Positions 1-12,480 are shown, counted from the stretch's first letter. The stretch: 64,000 nt of DNA from Amphiura filiformis (GCF_039555335.1 NC_092635.1:50054052-50118051), one strand, 5' to 3'. Program-made: numbers and translations. Notes: generated by a model from the sequence alone, not told the origin.

Positions 1-141
1 AGCGGTCAGCCACGAGCCAACCCTGGAGTAACACCGAAGTCAGCTCCGTGTACAACCACAGCCACAAGCGGGTCATTGACCGGCAGCGGTAAACAACTCG
101 CCAAGCGCGTAATCGGTCGGCGTACTAGTGCGCGTGCCTAG
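1..141 (+). CDS. Possible 3' end of a plus-strand gene (partial, unrecognised)
   Basis: The first 140 bases are clearly richer in G and C than the AT-rich DNA that follows. Two plus-strand frames are open from the edge: one from base 3 to a TAA at 90-92, ending with residues KRVIDRQR, and one from base 1 to a TAG at 139-141, rich in S, T, P and G. The base-3 frame has the more protein-like composition. Too short to assign a family. It could instead be the edge of a GC-rich promoter or of a repeat. Confidence 0.25.
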   Translation, partial: SGQPRANPGVTPKSAPCTTTATSGSLTGSGKQLAKRVIGRRTSARA

Positions 142-654
142 CTATTTTTAGCAAAGTTTAACGTTTGTTGTTTTGATTAATTGATTGACCACGTTTGCAT
201 AGGGCGTCATGACGGAGCAAGAATCACTTGCCGATGTCACGGAGATATTTTGTTTCTCTTTAGTGGTTGTTTCGTTTGTAGAAACTTGTTCTTTTGTTTA
301 ACGACAGTAGACCTACCAGTACGACTTCTTCTCAATTTGTTTTTAAAATCATTTTCAATCATTATTTAATTTTGTGTTTCTTGTTATGTTTTTAGTTTTG
401 CTAACTTGAGATGCTTGTGCGACGTTGTTTTCCTGTGTGCATACTGCGCTTCGCAGTTCCACTTTTCCATGTTGTTTGTTTATTTACCGTAGGCCCTACC
501 TGGGTTTATTATTACAGTTAAAATTTACTCATAATTTATACTTCTTCAATTTCTTGTTTTCCTAACATTTTGCACCGCATTACTTTACTGTTGCAAGGCG
601 TGGGCCTAGGCCTATAATACACCTTCTTGCAATACAGTTTGGTTTTGATTCGTT
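142..654. other. AT-rich stretch without a recognised gene
   Basis: T-rich plus strand with scattered TAGGCCTA-type motifs near 490 and 600-670. If the GC-rich start is a last exon, this could be its 3' untranslated region. No open frame resembles a known protein. Confidence 0.4.
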
Positions 655-1216
655 TGGCTAGGCCTTAGGCCTACTAGTCTTTCATCTTTCATTGATGTTA
701 TTCATTCACAGTTTTCATATTTTTTTACTTGGTTGTTATTCTTCTTTTAATCTGACTTACCTGTTTGATATGTGTTTTTTCGTTTGTTTGAGTAGGCCAT
801 ATTTTGTTTGTTTTTTAAACATTTTTTCTTTGCTTATTATACTTGAATGATTGGTCACTTATTTATTAAAAAGTAAATATTTAAATAAGTTACTAAACAA
901 TTAAAAAGTAAATAAGTAAAAATATAATACGTAAATAAATAATAAATATAAAACTAATAATAAATTTAATAAAAGCGTAAAAAATAAATGAATAAAAGTG
1001 GGGTCCTAAAATAAATATTAGCTATAAAATGACCAATCATTCAAGTATAATATGCAAAGAAAAATGCTTAAAAACATACAAATGCAGGCCTACTCAAACA
1101 AATGAAAAAACATGTAAGCAAACAGGTAATCAAATAAAAAAGCTAAAGAACAACCAAGTTAATGATAATTATTAGCATTCTATTATTGATTATTTTACAT
1201 AGGCCTAGGCCTACAG
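655..1216. repeat. Foldback (inverted-repeat) element with TAGGCCTA ends
   Basis: Bases 836-857 (attatacttgaatgattggt and two more) are repeated in reverse complement at 1029-1051. Weaker pairing continues outward (left arm to about 655, right arm to about 1216), both ending in taggcctac-like sequence. The loop is very AT-rich. No coding sequence is visible, so this looks like a non-autonomous DNA element or other foldback. Confidence 0.6.
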
Positions 1217-1740
1217 TACTATTCATTTTGTTTTATTTAGGCCTAATACACATGTTTACTTATTTACTTTCTTGTGTAGTTTTTACTTGTTAATTTAATT
1301 AGGCCTACATATTATTTTATTTACTTGTTTATTCATTTATAAATTTATTTAGTCAGTTATTTACTTCATTAATTTTACTCGCTTATTTCTGAACTTGTTT
1401 ATGTATTTTGTAGGCCTATTTACTTGTTTACTATTTTCTATTATTAATTTATTATACTATTAACATATATTTGAAAAATAATAATAAAAGAAAGAAAGAA
1501 AGAACAAAATCCCTAATATATCCTAATAAAAGCATACAATAAAGCTAAATTGAGATAATAGCATTAAATCTGGCAACAGATCATCACACATTTTTTTAGT
1601 CTGTCTCTACGGGAGGTACACCGTGGAAAACCGGATAGGAGTAGTCCACGGATTTTTGACTCAGCGTTACGGTACACCGCTACAGAGTAGCCCTGGGGGT
1701 AATCCGGAGTAGCTCCAGAGTACATCCAGTGAGAAATTGG

Positions 1741-2186
1741 ATGCTTAAAGTGTATGTAGGTTGGATGAAAAGCTGACGATCAATTGAAAATTTTGACCTT
1801 TCGTATTGAAGATATGGATTTTTTTCCCCAAAACACCAAAAAAAAATTAGGTCTTTTTGGGGAAAAATCCATATCTTCAATATGAAAAGTAAAAATTTTC
1901 AATTGATCGTTGGCTTTTCCTCCCAGCTACATACACTTTAAGAATATGTCATTAGATTTATAAAATTTACTTTGAGCACTGTTATATATCAAAAATGTGA
2001 ATAATGTCAGCTTCTAATAATTTGTCATAAAATTTGTATTATATCGTGAATTTAAAAAATGAAAACTATTTGATATCAGAAAGACATTCATCGTACTTAG
2101 AATGCAATTTGATATGCCCGATGTGCTCTCATGTCCAACAGAAAATACTGTCGAAACGCTCAAAACGCTCATTCCAGATCCCTTAA
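1741..2186. repeat. TTAA-type foldback element, left part missing
   Basis: Two halves around 1,835 are inverted copies (the gatcaattgaaaattttgac region against its reverse complement near 1,905). The right end reads into CCCTTAA at 2,180-2,186. It belongs to the same family as the full copy at 39,203-39,860, with the outer left arm lost. Confidence 0.65.
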
Positions 2187-3768
2187 GACACAATTTCATG
2201 CCTGATTTTAACACCAGGATTTTTTTTTTCAAAAGGTACATTCAAGCATTATGGTCTTATTTGACATTACTGCAAAAATACAATTATAGTTTTATATTTG
2301 ACTGAGAAAATGAATTTTTAAAGTAAAAAGGTGTGCCTCACAATAATTGTACTGATTTCAACACGTTTTGATTAATTTCCAGCACAGCTATGTATAACAA
2401 TAGAGGGTGTTCTTGGAATTTACATTTATTATTTGTAAACCTGCAAGAAGCCGCAAATTACCATGCCAAATATCACATAAATCAGTGCGAAAGCCTTATA
2501 ATAGGCAACTTACTTGGAAATCGAAAAAAATCATGTTTATTTTGAAACAGTTTTAAAAGGTTCTTGACATAATGAAGAAATATTAGATAAAACAAAGCAA
2601 GATTTGCTCAGAAATACTCTTTGAACCATCTGGACTGGTTTTCAGCAGCACTGCATGGTATGCCACTTGAACCAATTCGGCCTATCTAGTAAGACCTGTG
2701 ATCATATATGGTCTTGTGTCACAACCTGGGGTACCTTTGTGTTACATAGTAAAAAAATGAAATAGTTCAAACATTTTACCTACACGTCTCATTTGAAGTG
2801 GTTCATCTTCCTGAGCATTTTGACACCTTTTTTTATTGAAATCGGTTAAAAAAATGAGAGAGTGCGGGCAAAAACAATCACAAAGTAGGTGGGACTTAAC
2901 CCCACCTCTTTTTTCTACATTTACAATCATTCTGAGCAAGTATTATTCTTTTAAATGACCTTCTGTATTTATTTACTTGGTTTAGATGTCTGGGAGTTCA
3001 TTTAGACATTTTTTTACTGGATTCAAATTTTTAATGGGGGTTTTAGATCATATTTACGATACAAATCCCTCCCCCTAATCCTCAGCCACCCTTGGCATAT
3101 TTCATGCCAAACGTCATAAGAAAATAATTAAAAATTATTTTAAAACAGGTTAAAAACATGAGTAATATAGAATAAATTAGCCTCAATTTAAGACCTAATT
3201 GAATCTTCTAAGTAAAGGAATACTCAAGAGACAGTGTTTTGAAATCCAAGCTGCACATCAAAATGTAACAAAGCCACCTTTTTAAGTACCCCAGTATATG
3301 ACGCAGGATCATATACTGTCTCTCATCTCAAGTTGAGAGTGTGTTGTCAGTGTGTTTTCCCAGTTGCATCACCAGCATGTGGACAAGACGCCTTCTTCAT
3401 GGGACAATATGCCTTTTGCCCTGTGTATACGCCTCATGGGAATAGGTTAGCGCACACAATTTTTTAATTGAAATGATCAAACATACCATAAAATATTATA
3501 ATTATGAGCCTTTTTTTAAAGCCTATACTAAATGCTTAAACTTTTACCAAAACTTTGTGACTACAATTGTAAGAAAACATGCAAAATTACATGTTTTGGC
3601 CCATTTTCCCATAAATAATTGCAAATATATTAAAATTTGCCTGTTAGAACTAACAAAAGGATTTCGATATGTTTCATTTGGCAAAACAAGATAGTATTTT
3701 TTGAATTCCAAAAGATTAGTGCTGTATTTTTCTGGAATCAGGAGTAGCTAGCACATGTTTTTTAACCC
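2187..3768. other. Non-coding stretch, nothing recognised
   Basis: AT-rich, with only short open frames and no recognisable motif. If the cadherin gene continues past its exon at 3,985, a missing terminal exon could lie here, but I see no convincing acceptor, frame and stop together. Confidence 0.4.
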
Positions 3769-3769
3769 C

Positions 3770-3977
3770 ATGAGAACTACCTGCCGATTGGCCAAAACAA
3801 AGTTTTCAATATCAATTGGCCAATCAGCAACATTGTTAGAATAATTTCACCACACAAAAAAATTGGGGTGAATTATTTGCAAAGCTCCATTCTGATTGGT
3901 GATTAAAGTGAAAATATCATGTAATTGACCAATCAGAGGCAATGTTAGATCGGCAGGTAGTGCTCAGTGGGTTAAAA
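3770..3977. repeat. Small inverted-repeat element next to the last placed exon
   Basis: TTTTAACCC and cctgccgat at the left end match the reverse complement at the right end (atcggcagg to gggttaaaa). About 208 bp with no coding capacity. It ends 7 bp before the exon at 3,985, so it supplies the sequence downstream of that exon's splice donor. Confidence 0.7.
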
Positions 3978-3984
3978 TACCAAC

Positions 3985-4099
3985 CTGTGATTCTGTTTCC
4001 CATAACATGATTTTAGCTTTCTCAACACTTCCTGTAGAATGTACACTCAATCTAGGCTGCAAGATTGAAGCTGGTCTGGACGCCAACCACACATCCGCT
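3985..4099 (-). CDS. Cadherin-23-like gene, second cytoplasmic exon (last exon placed)
   Basis: Minus strand CCAG|exon|GTTGGT, 115 bp. Its first base completes a Thr codon begun in the exon at 5,933, then 38 codons stay open, beginning ADVWLASRPASILQP and ending with WETESQ. It follows the membrane helix by one exon, so it should be cytoplasmic. The donor GTTGGT is weak. If it is not used, the frame reads VGILTH and stops at 3,964-3,966, inside the adjacent inverted-repeat element. Confidence 0.65.
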
Positions 4100-5932
4100 C
4101 TGGAAAGGAAAAGAAACCAAGAAAAAAAAAATCAAAAATCAGATATTCTGTAAAAAATATTTTGCCTAACTGCCGCATCAAATTATCAACATGTACGAAT
4201 ACAGCAATTAAAGCACAATAATTTTGGAGCCTCATGGCGTCATGCCATGTGCTTCAGCAACCAAATATGTGGGTCGTAAACATGAAAAGAGAACACCTGG
4301 GGCCGGAGTCTTGGGCACTAAAAATTGAAAGAAACAAGGCAGTGAAAATGCCACTCCCTATCAGACATTCTGCTTTGGCAAAAACAATTTGGGGGTCAAC
4401 ATTTTCACAAATTCTATATGCCAGCTGAAAATATGAAGGGTCTGTGTGTTCATGATACCCACAGACCCGAGTTGGCACTTGGCAGTCCTGTATCAAGAGC
4501 TTAAAGACCCATTCAGTGATCCTAGCGAAAGTGTAAAAAAATTAAACTTGTTTATAAATTACTTAAAAGTGAAGGATAAGTCATTCAAATTGTCATTTGG
4601 TATTTTTTTTAATGAAAAATTTGGCAAAAACAAAGAAAACAGCAGTATTGACAAAGTTGAAGTCCCATTCAAATGCATGTAGCTAATTTATATACTGTCA
4701 GTATAAATTACAAATTTGTGTAAAATGCCTTATTTTATCCGAAATATACAGCTTTTGGCTGAATTTTGATGATTTTTACGATCATCCGGATGAGCAAATC
4801 ACTGAATGGGGCCTTTAACAAAGCGAATGAAGTGCCCAAAGAATTCAGGGATGGGATTCTTTCACTAATTTGAGGAATTCCTCCTAACTTTTTTCTTCCC
4901 TGTACAAATGTATAGGAAATTCATTAATTTTTTGCCTTATTTATTAATCCTCCATCTCATGTCAATGAGATGAATATCTTCCTGCAGGTATCCAGGAGCT
5001 AGCGTTTGTAACCGCATTCAAACTGTGGAGGTGCATATCTTGTTTTACCACATACCAACTGTGGAGCCTGCTTGCAACCGTGGAGCTCCACAGTTGCAAT
5101 GGGGCCTTTGAGCCATAGAAGGGGTTGATTTTTGATTTGATGGCCTCCACAGTAGGGTGGTTGCTTTCAGATTTGTATGAAAAAATCTCCCCAATTTGAA
5201 TGTGGGTGCGTAAATCCCTCCAGTTGGAATACACACAAACCTCCACACTTGGCAGCATTTACAAGAGTGTGTGGTCGTGCACACAATTGAATACATGAAT
5301 TCAAAACCCACCCAAGTCCATGGGAAGTGATTTTGAGAAAAAAAGCCTGTGTATCATTTTAATTCCTTCAGTTAGATTTACCTGGTCAATATGGTAAGTT
5401 TTACGTGCAAATGAGTGGGTTAAACTGTATTATGTATGATGATTAGCATTTCAGGGCCTTCGTGGGGTTCATTTTAAATGCTGGACTTGGTTTTTTGAAT
5501 CATATACAAAGACAACAATGTTGGAATGAGATTACCACTGGTAAGATAATACAAAATAAAGCACACAGGTATGTATAATGTTGATAAGCATTCTGCCATG
5601 TAATATAAACCACACACTTTCCTTGATTAAACCCATTTTTTCCAAAAGTCACTCTCCAGCAATGAATGTGTTACAAGTGGACTTTTATACTGGATTTCAA
5701 TCAATGTGTTACAAGACTCAAATCATGGACTTGGGTGGTTCTTTCATACAAGCTATTTTTCACATGCTCAATAGACACAGAGGATGAATTTGAGTTGTTC
5801 TTTTGTATATGACATGCCTATGTATAGCAACAATTTCCCATGCTTAACTCAATTTGGCCCAAGTATGGACTTGGGTGGGTTTTGTATTCATATATTCAAT
5901 TAAATAAATATGGTTTAGGCCTATATACTTAC
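4100..5932 (-). other. Intron between the two cytoplasmic exons
   Basis: 1.8 kb. It contains a cluster of CTGTGGAG/CTCCACAG words at 5,020-5,160 and the terminal-inverted-repeat element at 5,284-5,901. No exon that keeps phase is needed here, since the flanking exons join directly. Confidence 0.6.
5284..5901. repeat. Terminal-inverted-repeat element (about 620 bp)
   Basis: The left end runs from AATTGAATACATG through aaaacccacccaagtcca. The right end is its reverse complement, tggacttgggtgggtttt through TATTCAATT. The interior has no transposase I can recognise. Confidence 0.55.
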
Positions 5933-6004
5933 GTTGATTCTGCTTCGTAAGCTAGATTCACTTTTCCTGTCTGCAGTGCCAGTCTTGCTTTATCAGCTTG
6001 CATT
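5933..6004 (-). CDS. Cadherin-23-like gene, first cytoplasmic exon
   Basis: Minus strand CAG|exon|GTAAGTA, 72 bp, in phase with the membrane-helix exon (AG+A) and with the exon at 3,985 (AC+A). It encodes MQADKARLALQTGKV then NLAYEAEST, a charged, probably helical segment directly behind the membrane helix. No catenin-binding motif is visible. Confidence 0.8.
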
Positions 6005-6284
6005 CTGAAAAGTCAATTTACCATATGACAACGTTAATCTCAATTTATAGAAAGTGTAGAAAATGCAGAGACAATAGAGGCCGTCAGCGTGACGTCATAT
6101 GACGCCATCTTGTGGGTACACGCTGCGATATTCGTTCGATCTCCATGCGTGATGCATGATAACAGCTGCGTGGCAAGCTGCGCCCTGCGCGTAGTGTCCG
6201 ACGCATGAACACACATATCATTTGTACCCACAAGATGGCGAAAGGCCGACAGCCTTTATTGCCAAATATCACATTTGAAATCAA

Positions 6285-6466
6285 TTCAATCCACACACCC
6301 CCTATGGAAGACACACCCCCTAATCTCCCACGCAGGGGGTGTAAATTTCAAATGGGGTTACCTGAATGGGCGATTCCAGTTGAAATCTACACCCACTGTG
6401 TGGAAGATTACGGTCATGTCTTCCATGATAGGTGTATGGATATCAATTGTAATAACCCATTTATAG
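6285..6466. repeat. Copy of the GGGCTATTCC-type element
   Basis: Shares the tccacacacccc / ctatggaagac / ctcccacg blocks and the gcgattccagttgaaatc segment with the clean copy at 15,684-15,963. The ends are degraded. Confidence 0.5.
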
Positions 6467-6549
6467 CATGAAATGTGAAGGTTAAAAATTTGAGAGAATG
6501 GAAAAAGAAGTTTGTCAAAAGTATGTTGGGATACTTTGAGTAGGAAATG

Positions 6550-6785
6550 CAAACAAGCTCCCCCTCCCATTCCCTGTCCAATCAATGAGACTTACCTATC
6601 CCATGATAAGAAGAGTGCAAACGAGCTCCCCCTCCCATTCCCTGTCCAATGAGACTTACCTATCCCATGATAAGAAGAGTGCAAACATACAAAGGAGACC
6701 AGACATAGCAATAAGTCCAGCCACAGCGAGTAGGGAATGCAAACGAGCTCCCCCTCCCATTCCCTGTCCAATCAATGAGACTTAC
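6550..6785 (-). repeat. Tandem partial copies of the membrane-helix exon end with splice donors
   Basis: The 3' end of the exon at 6,786-6,965 and its donor (minus strand ATAG|GTAAGT) recur with donors at 6,594-6,595 and 6,658-6,659, separated by a linker containing gagctccccctcccattccc. The copy at 6,660-6,735 includes most of the membrane-helix coding sequence; the copy at 6,596-6,620 only its last few codons. Confidence 0.8.
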
Positions 6786-6965
6786 CTATCCCATGATAAG
6801 AAGAGTGCAAACATACAAAGGAGACCAGACATGGCAATAAGTCCAGCCACAGCGAGTAGGGCAAAGCCTGCATAAGAGACTTCTGTATAATAGATGTTAC
6901 TGGGTCGTCTGATATTTAGGTAGTCTGGTATACACAATATCCAGCCAGGAGTTGCATCTAAGGCA
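6786..6965 (-). CDS. Cadherin-23-like gene, transmembrane exon
   Basis: Minus strand CAG|exon|GTAAGT, 180 bp. It begins ALDATPGWILCIPDYLNIRR, then a short juxtamembrane stretch, then a hydrophobic helix of about 25 residues (GFALLAVAGLIAMSGLLC and onward) and ends LFLSWDR, a charged stop-transfer. The phase fits the exons on both sides (AG+T, AG+A). This anchors the receptor as a single-pass membrane protein with an extracellular N-terminus. Confidence 0.9.
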
Positions 6966-8319
6966 CTGTATGATAAAGAAAAAAACATCTGATGATAATA
7001 AGGAGCAAATAATGTGCAATATCTTCATTAGGCCAACAAGACAAGTTTTATTGCAGAAGGCAATGCACATACCAGGGGGGCACTCACATGCAGGCGGCGA
7101 GTGGCATGATAGAGCCGGCAACTTGTCAAACCGCCCGGCCGTATGGCATTTTCCATATACTCGGTTAGTTTTGTGGGGTTCATTATCGAACCCCAACGGT
7201 TTTAGCTTGTATTATATATTATTTATTAACATAGGCCTATTTGTTTGTGATATTTCAAGTGTTTTAAAATTTCAAAATAATCCCATTCAATTACATGGTT
7301 GACGATGGAAATTTACTGAATTTAGAGAATGCACGGCGCATACCACCTGCTCACATGTAAAGGTGGTACGGCTATGTGGGGTGGTCAAAGGTCCATTTTG
7401 CAGGCTCTCCTTGGAAAATGTTGAATTTTTTAGCTCCACAACCTATAATATGGCCCCAAAATGTTTCAATTTCAGTTCATCAAGCCTCTATTTTCCCTGC
7501 AAATCAGTTCTTAGTTTCCGAAGTTCGGCACTCTGCAGCGCACACCCCTACCAAACTGTTAGTGGAGTGCTCCCAAATGTGCGCATAGCTTTTAAAAATC
7601 ATGGGTACAACCTCCTAACATATATGCATAATTTCGTGACTCCTTACATGGAGGTAGCACCAAATCATGGATTTTGTGCAGTACTTGAGTCATGTCCTTT
7701 TTTTACCTTATATGGTTTTTTATGTTATCAGCATAATTAGGGAAGCCTGCAGGATAGAAGCATTTTCTGATGTGGGGTGCTGGAAATTATGGACCTTTCT
7801 CAGAAAAAAAAAACTTGGCTCATTAAATGTGAAGCCCTTGTGAATTCCACATGATCCCTTAAATTAACTGGAAATGGTTTCAAGGTCTAAAAAGAGCAAG
7901 TCATCAACTAAGTGTTATTCCTCTACCATTGTTCCATACTTTATATCATCATCAGTTTATTTAAGCAATTAATTATGTGCAAAGAAAACTCTCTATTGTG
8001 GGAACAATTTGACGGTCACAACCCCCCATACCATACACAGGGGTGTAGTCAAATCATCAAAAGCTGGGAGAAAAATTGTTGTGTTACCGAGAAAACTGGT
8101 GGGGAGGGGTACTGACATATAAAAGGAAAACAGGGGTGTGCCGCTCTTGAGGGTTGCTTTTTTGGGCCCCAGATTTGAAAAAAAGGTCAAAAACTGTCAA
8201 ATCAGCCATTTTTTATGTATAGAAAGGTTCAATCACCACTAATTATCTATTACACGGGTTTCAATGGGAAAATTGCTAATTTCGGTGGAATTTTGTCATA
8301 GTCAGAACTCTCACAGGAG

Positions 8320-8622
8320 TATTTCGTGATCCTAGCATCCTCTTTTTATGACATTTTTCAGTAGATATCCACGAAAAAAACTTATTCCCAAAATCTCAGT
8401 TGAATCTGGTTTTGCGTTTGCTAGCTATGCATGATTATGTGTATTACACTGCTCCATAGACAATGTGTTGTAATTTCAAATTTCACGATATCTTTGCTAA
8501 ACGAATTAATCTGCAAGAAATGTTTTGTACATAAACATTATGTAGCCAGAGGTTTCCAGTGATATAAAAATCTCAACTTTTTTTGAGAAAAGTGGGGGGA
8601 TGATGCTGTGGATCATGAAATG
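8320..8622. repeat. Interspersed element, TIR TTCGTGATCC-AGCATC
   Basis: Ends ttcgtgatcctagcatc and gatgctgtggatcatgaa are imperfect inverted repeats. A second long copy lies at 23,309-23,616 with the same interior (cagtagatatccac, gcatgattatgtgta, attatgtagccagaggtt). Non-coding. Confidence 0.75.
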
Positions 8623-9305
8623 CCCTTTTAAATGCCACTAATATCAGGTAAAACTATATGATTTAGATGCCAAATGATCAAAAACTTAACATAGGTTGAC
8701 CTGGTACTTTTCTTGTTTTAACACACTGAACCGTAAACACCTTAAAATGGCAGTGCACCCTCGAAGCTGAAAGTTATATGGTAGGGCGAATATTAACTAA
8801 GTAAAAACCGGTGCCGTGCGTATGAATTTTGGTAATATTACAACAAAAATGTCATACCATGAGAGAAAATAGACCATTTTGAAGCATCAAACCCTAAAAT
8901 GTACTTTTGTGGCTATATAACTTGGTCAATTTCAGCAATTTTAATGCAGTCTTTTCAGATGCCATGCAAACAAATAGTTACTCATCATATTTCCATGCAT
9001 CGCCCAGGCCTATTAGTGGTGTATAACCTTTGCATGGGTCCTAATTTGATAAAAACTGTCAATCAGCCACTTTTTTTGGCAAAGAAAATCACTAAACATG
9101 GATGGGGGTTTCAGAGTTCAAGTGGCACACGCCTGTCCAAATGTAATTCGAGTACCCCCCTCCCCGGGGCCAGATAGGCTAATTATGCAGATTTTATATG
9201 AGATTGGTGCCTCCTCTCTGTCAATGGTATCAATTATATTTTGACCACTTCAACTCTAGATGACTGCTCACCAGGGTCTTAGCTAGAAATTGAGGGTGGC
9301 CCGTC

Positions 9306-9496
9306 AATTGAATAATTTTGCCCATTCCATTGCCCGCTATGGAAGACATGACCTTAATCTCCCAAACAAGGGGGGGGGGGTGTAGATTTAAAATGGAATC
9401 ACCCATTTAGGCAACTCCACTTAAATTCACATCCCATATGTAGAATAAAGTCATGTTTCCATTGTGGGGATGCATGTATTTCAACTAGAATAGCCC
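9306..9496. repeat. Degraded GGGCTATTCC-type element
   Basis: Contains ctatggaagacatgacc, ctcccaaacaagggg, tttaaaatggaatcaccc and ends tagaatagccca, matching the family of 15,684-15,963. Confidence 0.5.
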
Positions 9497-9721
9497 ATTG
9501 ACCTTATATTTCAGCCATAGAAACCTGGGCTCTGAATTTTACTATAAAAATTCACTGTATTCCAATTTGTATAGCTTGCGAGCCACTCAATTATTCTATA
9601 CTGGTTTACAATTTAAGAAATATTTATAAACTTATATTAACCCTAACCGCCTAAGGGCTTTTTGGCGACGGGAAGGGAAAGAAGGAAGGAATAAAGAGAG
9701 AAAAGAAGGAAAGAAGTTGTT

Positions 9722-9830
9722 TGCTCTGGGTGGGATTCGAACCCGAGACCCCTCGCATGCCAGGCACTGGGTTGGCGACACTTTGCCACGGGTCTCGGGC
9801 TTCGCTGGCCAGCGAAACCGTGCCATTATA
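9722..9830 (-). repeat. tRNA-like (SINE or tRNA pseudogene) sequence
   Basis: Minus strand holds GGGTTCGAATCCCACC, a pol III B-box, preceded by GTGGCAAAGTG-like A-box material. The cloverleaf cannot be completed by eye, so a tRNA-derived repeat is more likely than a working tRNA. Confidence 0.45.
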
Positions 9831-10856
9831 TCACTTAGGGTGATTGCGACATCACACCACGTGGGATGCATGCACGAACAGCGCATATATCAAGTAGTAT
9901 TTTGTAGTATACCGTCCTGTTAGGGTTAAGGAAGGGTAATGCAGTACCCAAATAATATAATAAACGTAAATTATGGGTGAGCTGCATTCATTTCTATTCA
10001 ATTACCACAAAATAGTGCAATTTAGAAACTATCAATTTTTTATTTATTTCAAAACACTGCTGTATTGTCAATATTGAATAAAATTGGACAAAAGGGGTAT
10101 CAAAATGCGCAAAAATAAATCATCCTTCTTTTTATGTTGAAATATTGTGAAAACAATAATTAGTTCTGAATCTATAGGCATATTTATAACAGCTGAGTTA
10201 CTTTTTGTGCAGACTTTATATCTAATTTGATTGACACAGTCGTGTACAGCATCTGGTAAACTCTAGTTTGAAACCACATTTGCTGCCAACAGCTTTAACT
10301 TGACAATAATAATAATAATAATAATAATCTATAATAAATTACTGAGTTTGGCGACTTGGTAAGGCTAAAAACTTCTACGTTTTACATTATTTCGGAAAAC
10401 GGATTTTTGCGTTGCGTAGAGTAAAGTTGTCCGCACCCCAATAAAAACGTCCAATTTTGTTTTTGTTGACGTTAAGGGTGTCAAATTATCTTAATTAGTT
10501 TCAAAGCCACTACCAGAGCACCTGCATGCTAAATAATGTTGACATAGCCTGAATTAGACCTTCTATCCTGTCATCGGTGTGAGGATATTATGCCTGTAGT
10601 CTCAACTAATGACACAGTAGAAGTATGCCTGTAGTCTCAACTATTACATGACACAGTAGAAACTCAATTAACATATATTGTTTATTCAACTAATTTATCA
10701 ACATTAGCATGTATTCTGTGTTTTTATGGAGAACCTATAGTCAACAGTAGAGTGTTTGTTTATTGAATTAGTTTGTAAGTGAAACTTTTGAAGGACAAAT
10801 TAATCAGGGTTGTAACTTTATATGAAATAGAGTGTAAGGAAATGTGAATAAAATTG

Positions 10857-11290
10857 TTTCAGCTGCACAGTGTCAGTGGTGTAGCCAGGACTTTTCAGAG
10901 AGAGAGAGAGAGGGGGGGCAGCAAGGCAAATTTCATGGGGGGGGTTGATTGTCACAAATGGGCTAAAGAGTACGACAAATTTATCCAAAATGGGCTAACA
11001 AATAAAAAGTACAACAAAGAAATCTAAAATATCAGATCAGCCAGCAGGCCACAGGGGGTCATGTGAATAAAACTGTGTTCATCTGCTCAGTGGTGTAGCC
11101 AGGACTTTTGCAGGAGGCGGGGGCAGCAAGGTACATTTCAAGGTGGGGGACAAACTTGGATGAAAATGATAAAAAATTAGCTAAAAGGTACAACAAATTT
11201 GTCCAAAATGGGCTAAAAAGTACTGTAGAAACAAATGCATAAAAATCTTAAATATCAGAGCGGCCAGCATCCCACAGGGGCAAGACTTCT
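10857..11290. repeat. Direct duplication of a GTGGTGTAGCCAGGAC repeat
   Basis: Two diverged copies about 220 bp apart share cagtggtgtagccaggactttt, a G-rich stretch, aatgggctaa/aaagtac and cagc-ccacaggggg. Non-coding interspersed repeat. Confidence 0.6.
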
Positions 11291-12404
11291 CACGGTGGAT
11301 ATGATATGGTGGCAAGAAGACTTGCTTCGATCAATGATCTAATTTCAAGCCATTGATTTACATGGAAAAGATACTAAATATTAATATACTTCTAAGTTCT
11401 AAATGATAATCTCCTCTCATACCATTAATCACATTAAATAAAACATTTACATGTACACAAAATATACATAATTTACCAACCGCGAAAGACCCTGATCGCG
11501 AAAGACGGGTGACCGCTAGTAATAATAATAATGGAGGGTTCTAAGTAGGCGCACAATCTTCAAAAGAACTCAAGGCACACAACAATAAAGACAAACAAAT
11601 CAGATCTGTGAATCTGGAAAAGCATTAAGAAAAAGATTAGTTTTAAGTTGCTTTTTGAACTGAGTAAGCATCATGCCCAAGTATACAGCAATAAAAGCAA
11701 TGTAACATTGTAACAATACATGCATTTCAAATTAACAATTGAATAAACCGGGCACTTAGGGTAGTCGATAGCTGCGGAAAAGCGAGCTTGGCCATGCCTT
11801 GAATTCCAACAGCATGATCGTTTTAATCAAATCATTTGCAACTTTTGAAAATGCACCAAATTTTTTTCAGATTTATGACAGGTTATGAAAGTAAGTGGGG
11901 AGTTTCTTTTTGTGTGGTGTTTAGAATATAGGCTATAATATGGTTTATACCTTTCTATACAATACAATACACAAATTTATTTATTGATAATAAAAATGCA
12001 ATTTCTATCAAGCATAGACTATGAAAACGTAATTTATCATAAATACTTTTTACTCATCTTTGTCATAAATTTAAAAGTTAAAAAGTATGAAACTACTGTG
12101 AAATATATAAAATTTGTCCACCAATCCTTGGATGGGTTTAAACTATATTGTATGTCTGTACTTTGGCATTACTGTGGAAGATTTTATAATTTGTAAATGG
12201 GGGAGGGTGGATATAAGGCCAAAATTAATAGACTGGTACTTTGGTCAAACACACCAAAATTATTATTGGGGTTGTTGTCCCCAGTTCTGGAGCTATACCG
12301 TTCATTATTAGCATGATGATCAGAAATGCTTCCCTCTTCGTTAACTAAATCATGTCATGACATATCCCAAATTTATTTGCTGAAAGTTGCATTGCATGAC
12401 CTTG

Positions 12405-12480
12405 ATAATGTGACACAATCTGGTCCATGGAGGCCAAAGGTGGGCAGATGGTGTCCCGTATGATCACACACAAGAAAAAG
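12405..12480. repeat. Fragment of a TGTGACA-type element end
   Basis: aatgtgacacaatctggtcc followed by atggaggccaaag matches the left end of the element at 16,555-16,801. The rest is missing. Confidence 0.45.

Noticed and set aside
2742-2939. Possible terminal exon of the cadherin gene (minus-strand frame with RCQNAQEDEPLQMRR)
   Set aside because: A GT follows, but I find no acceptor in the required phase and no tail-like motif.
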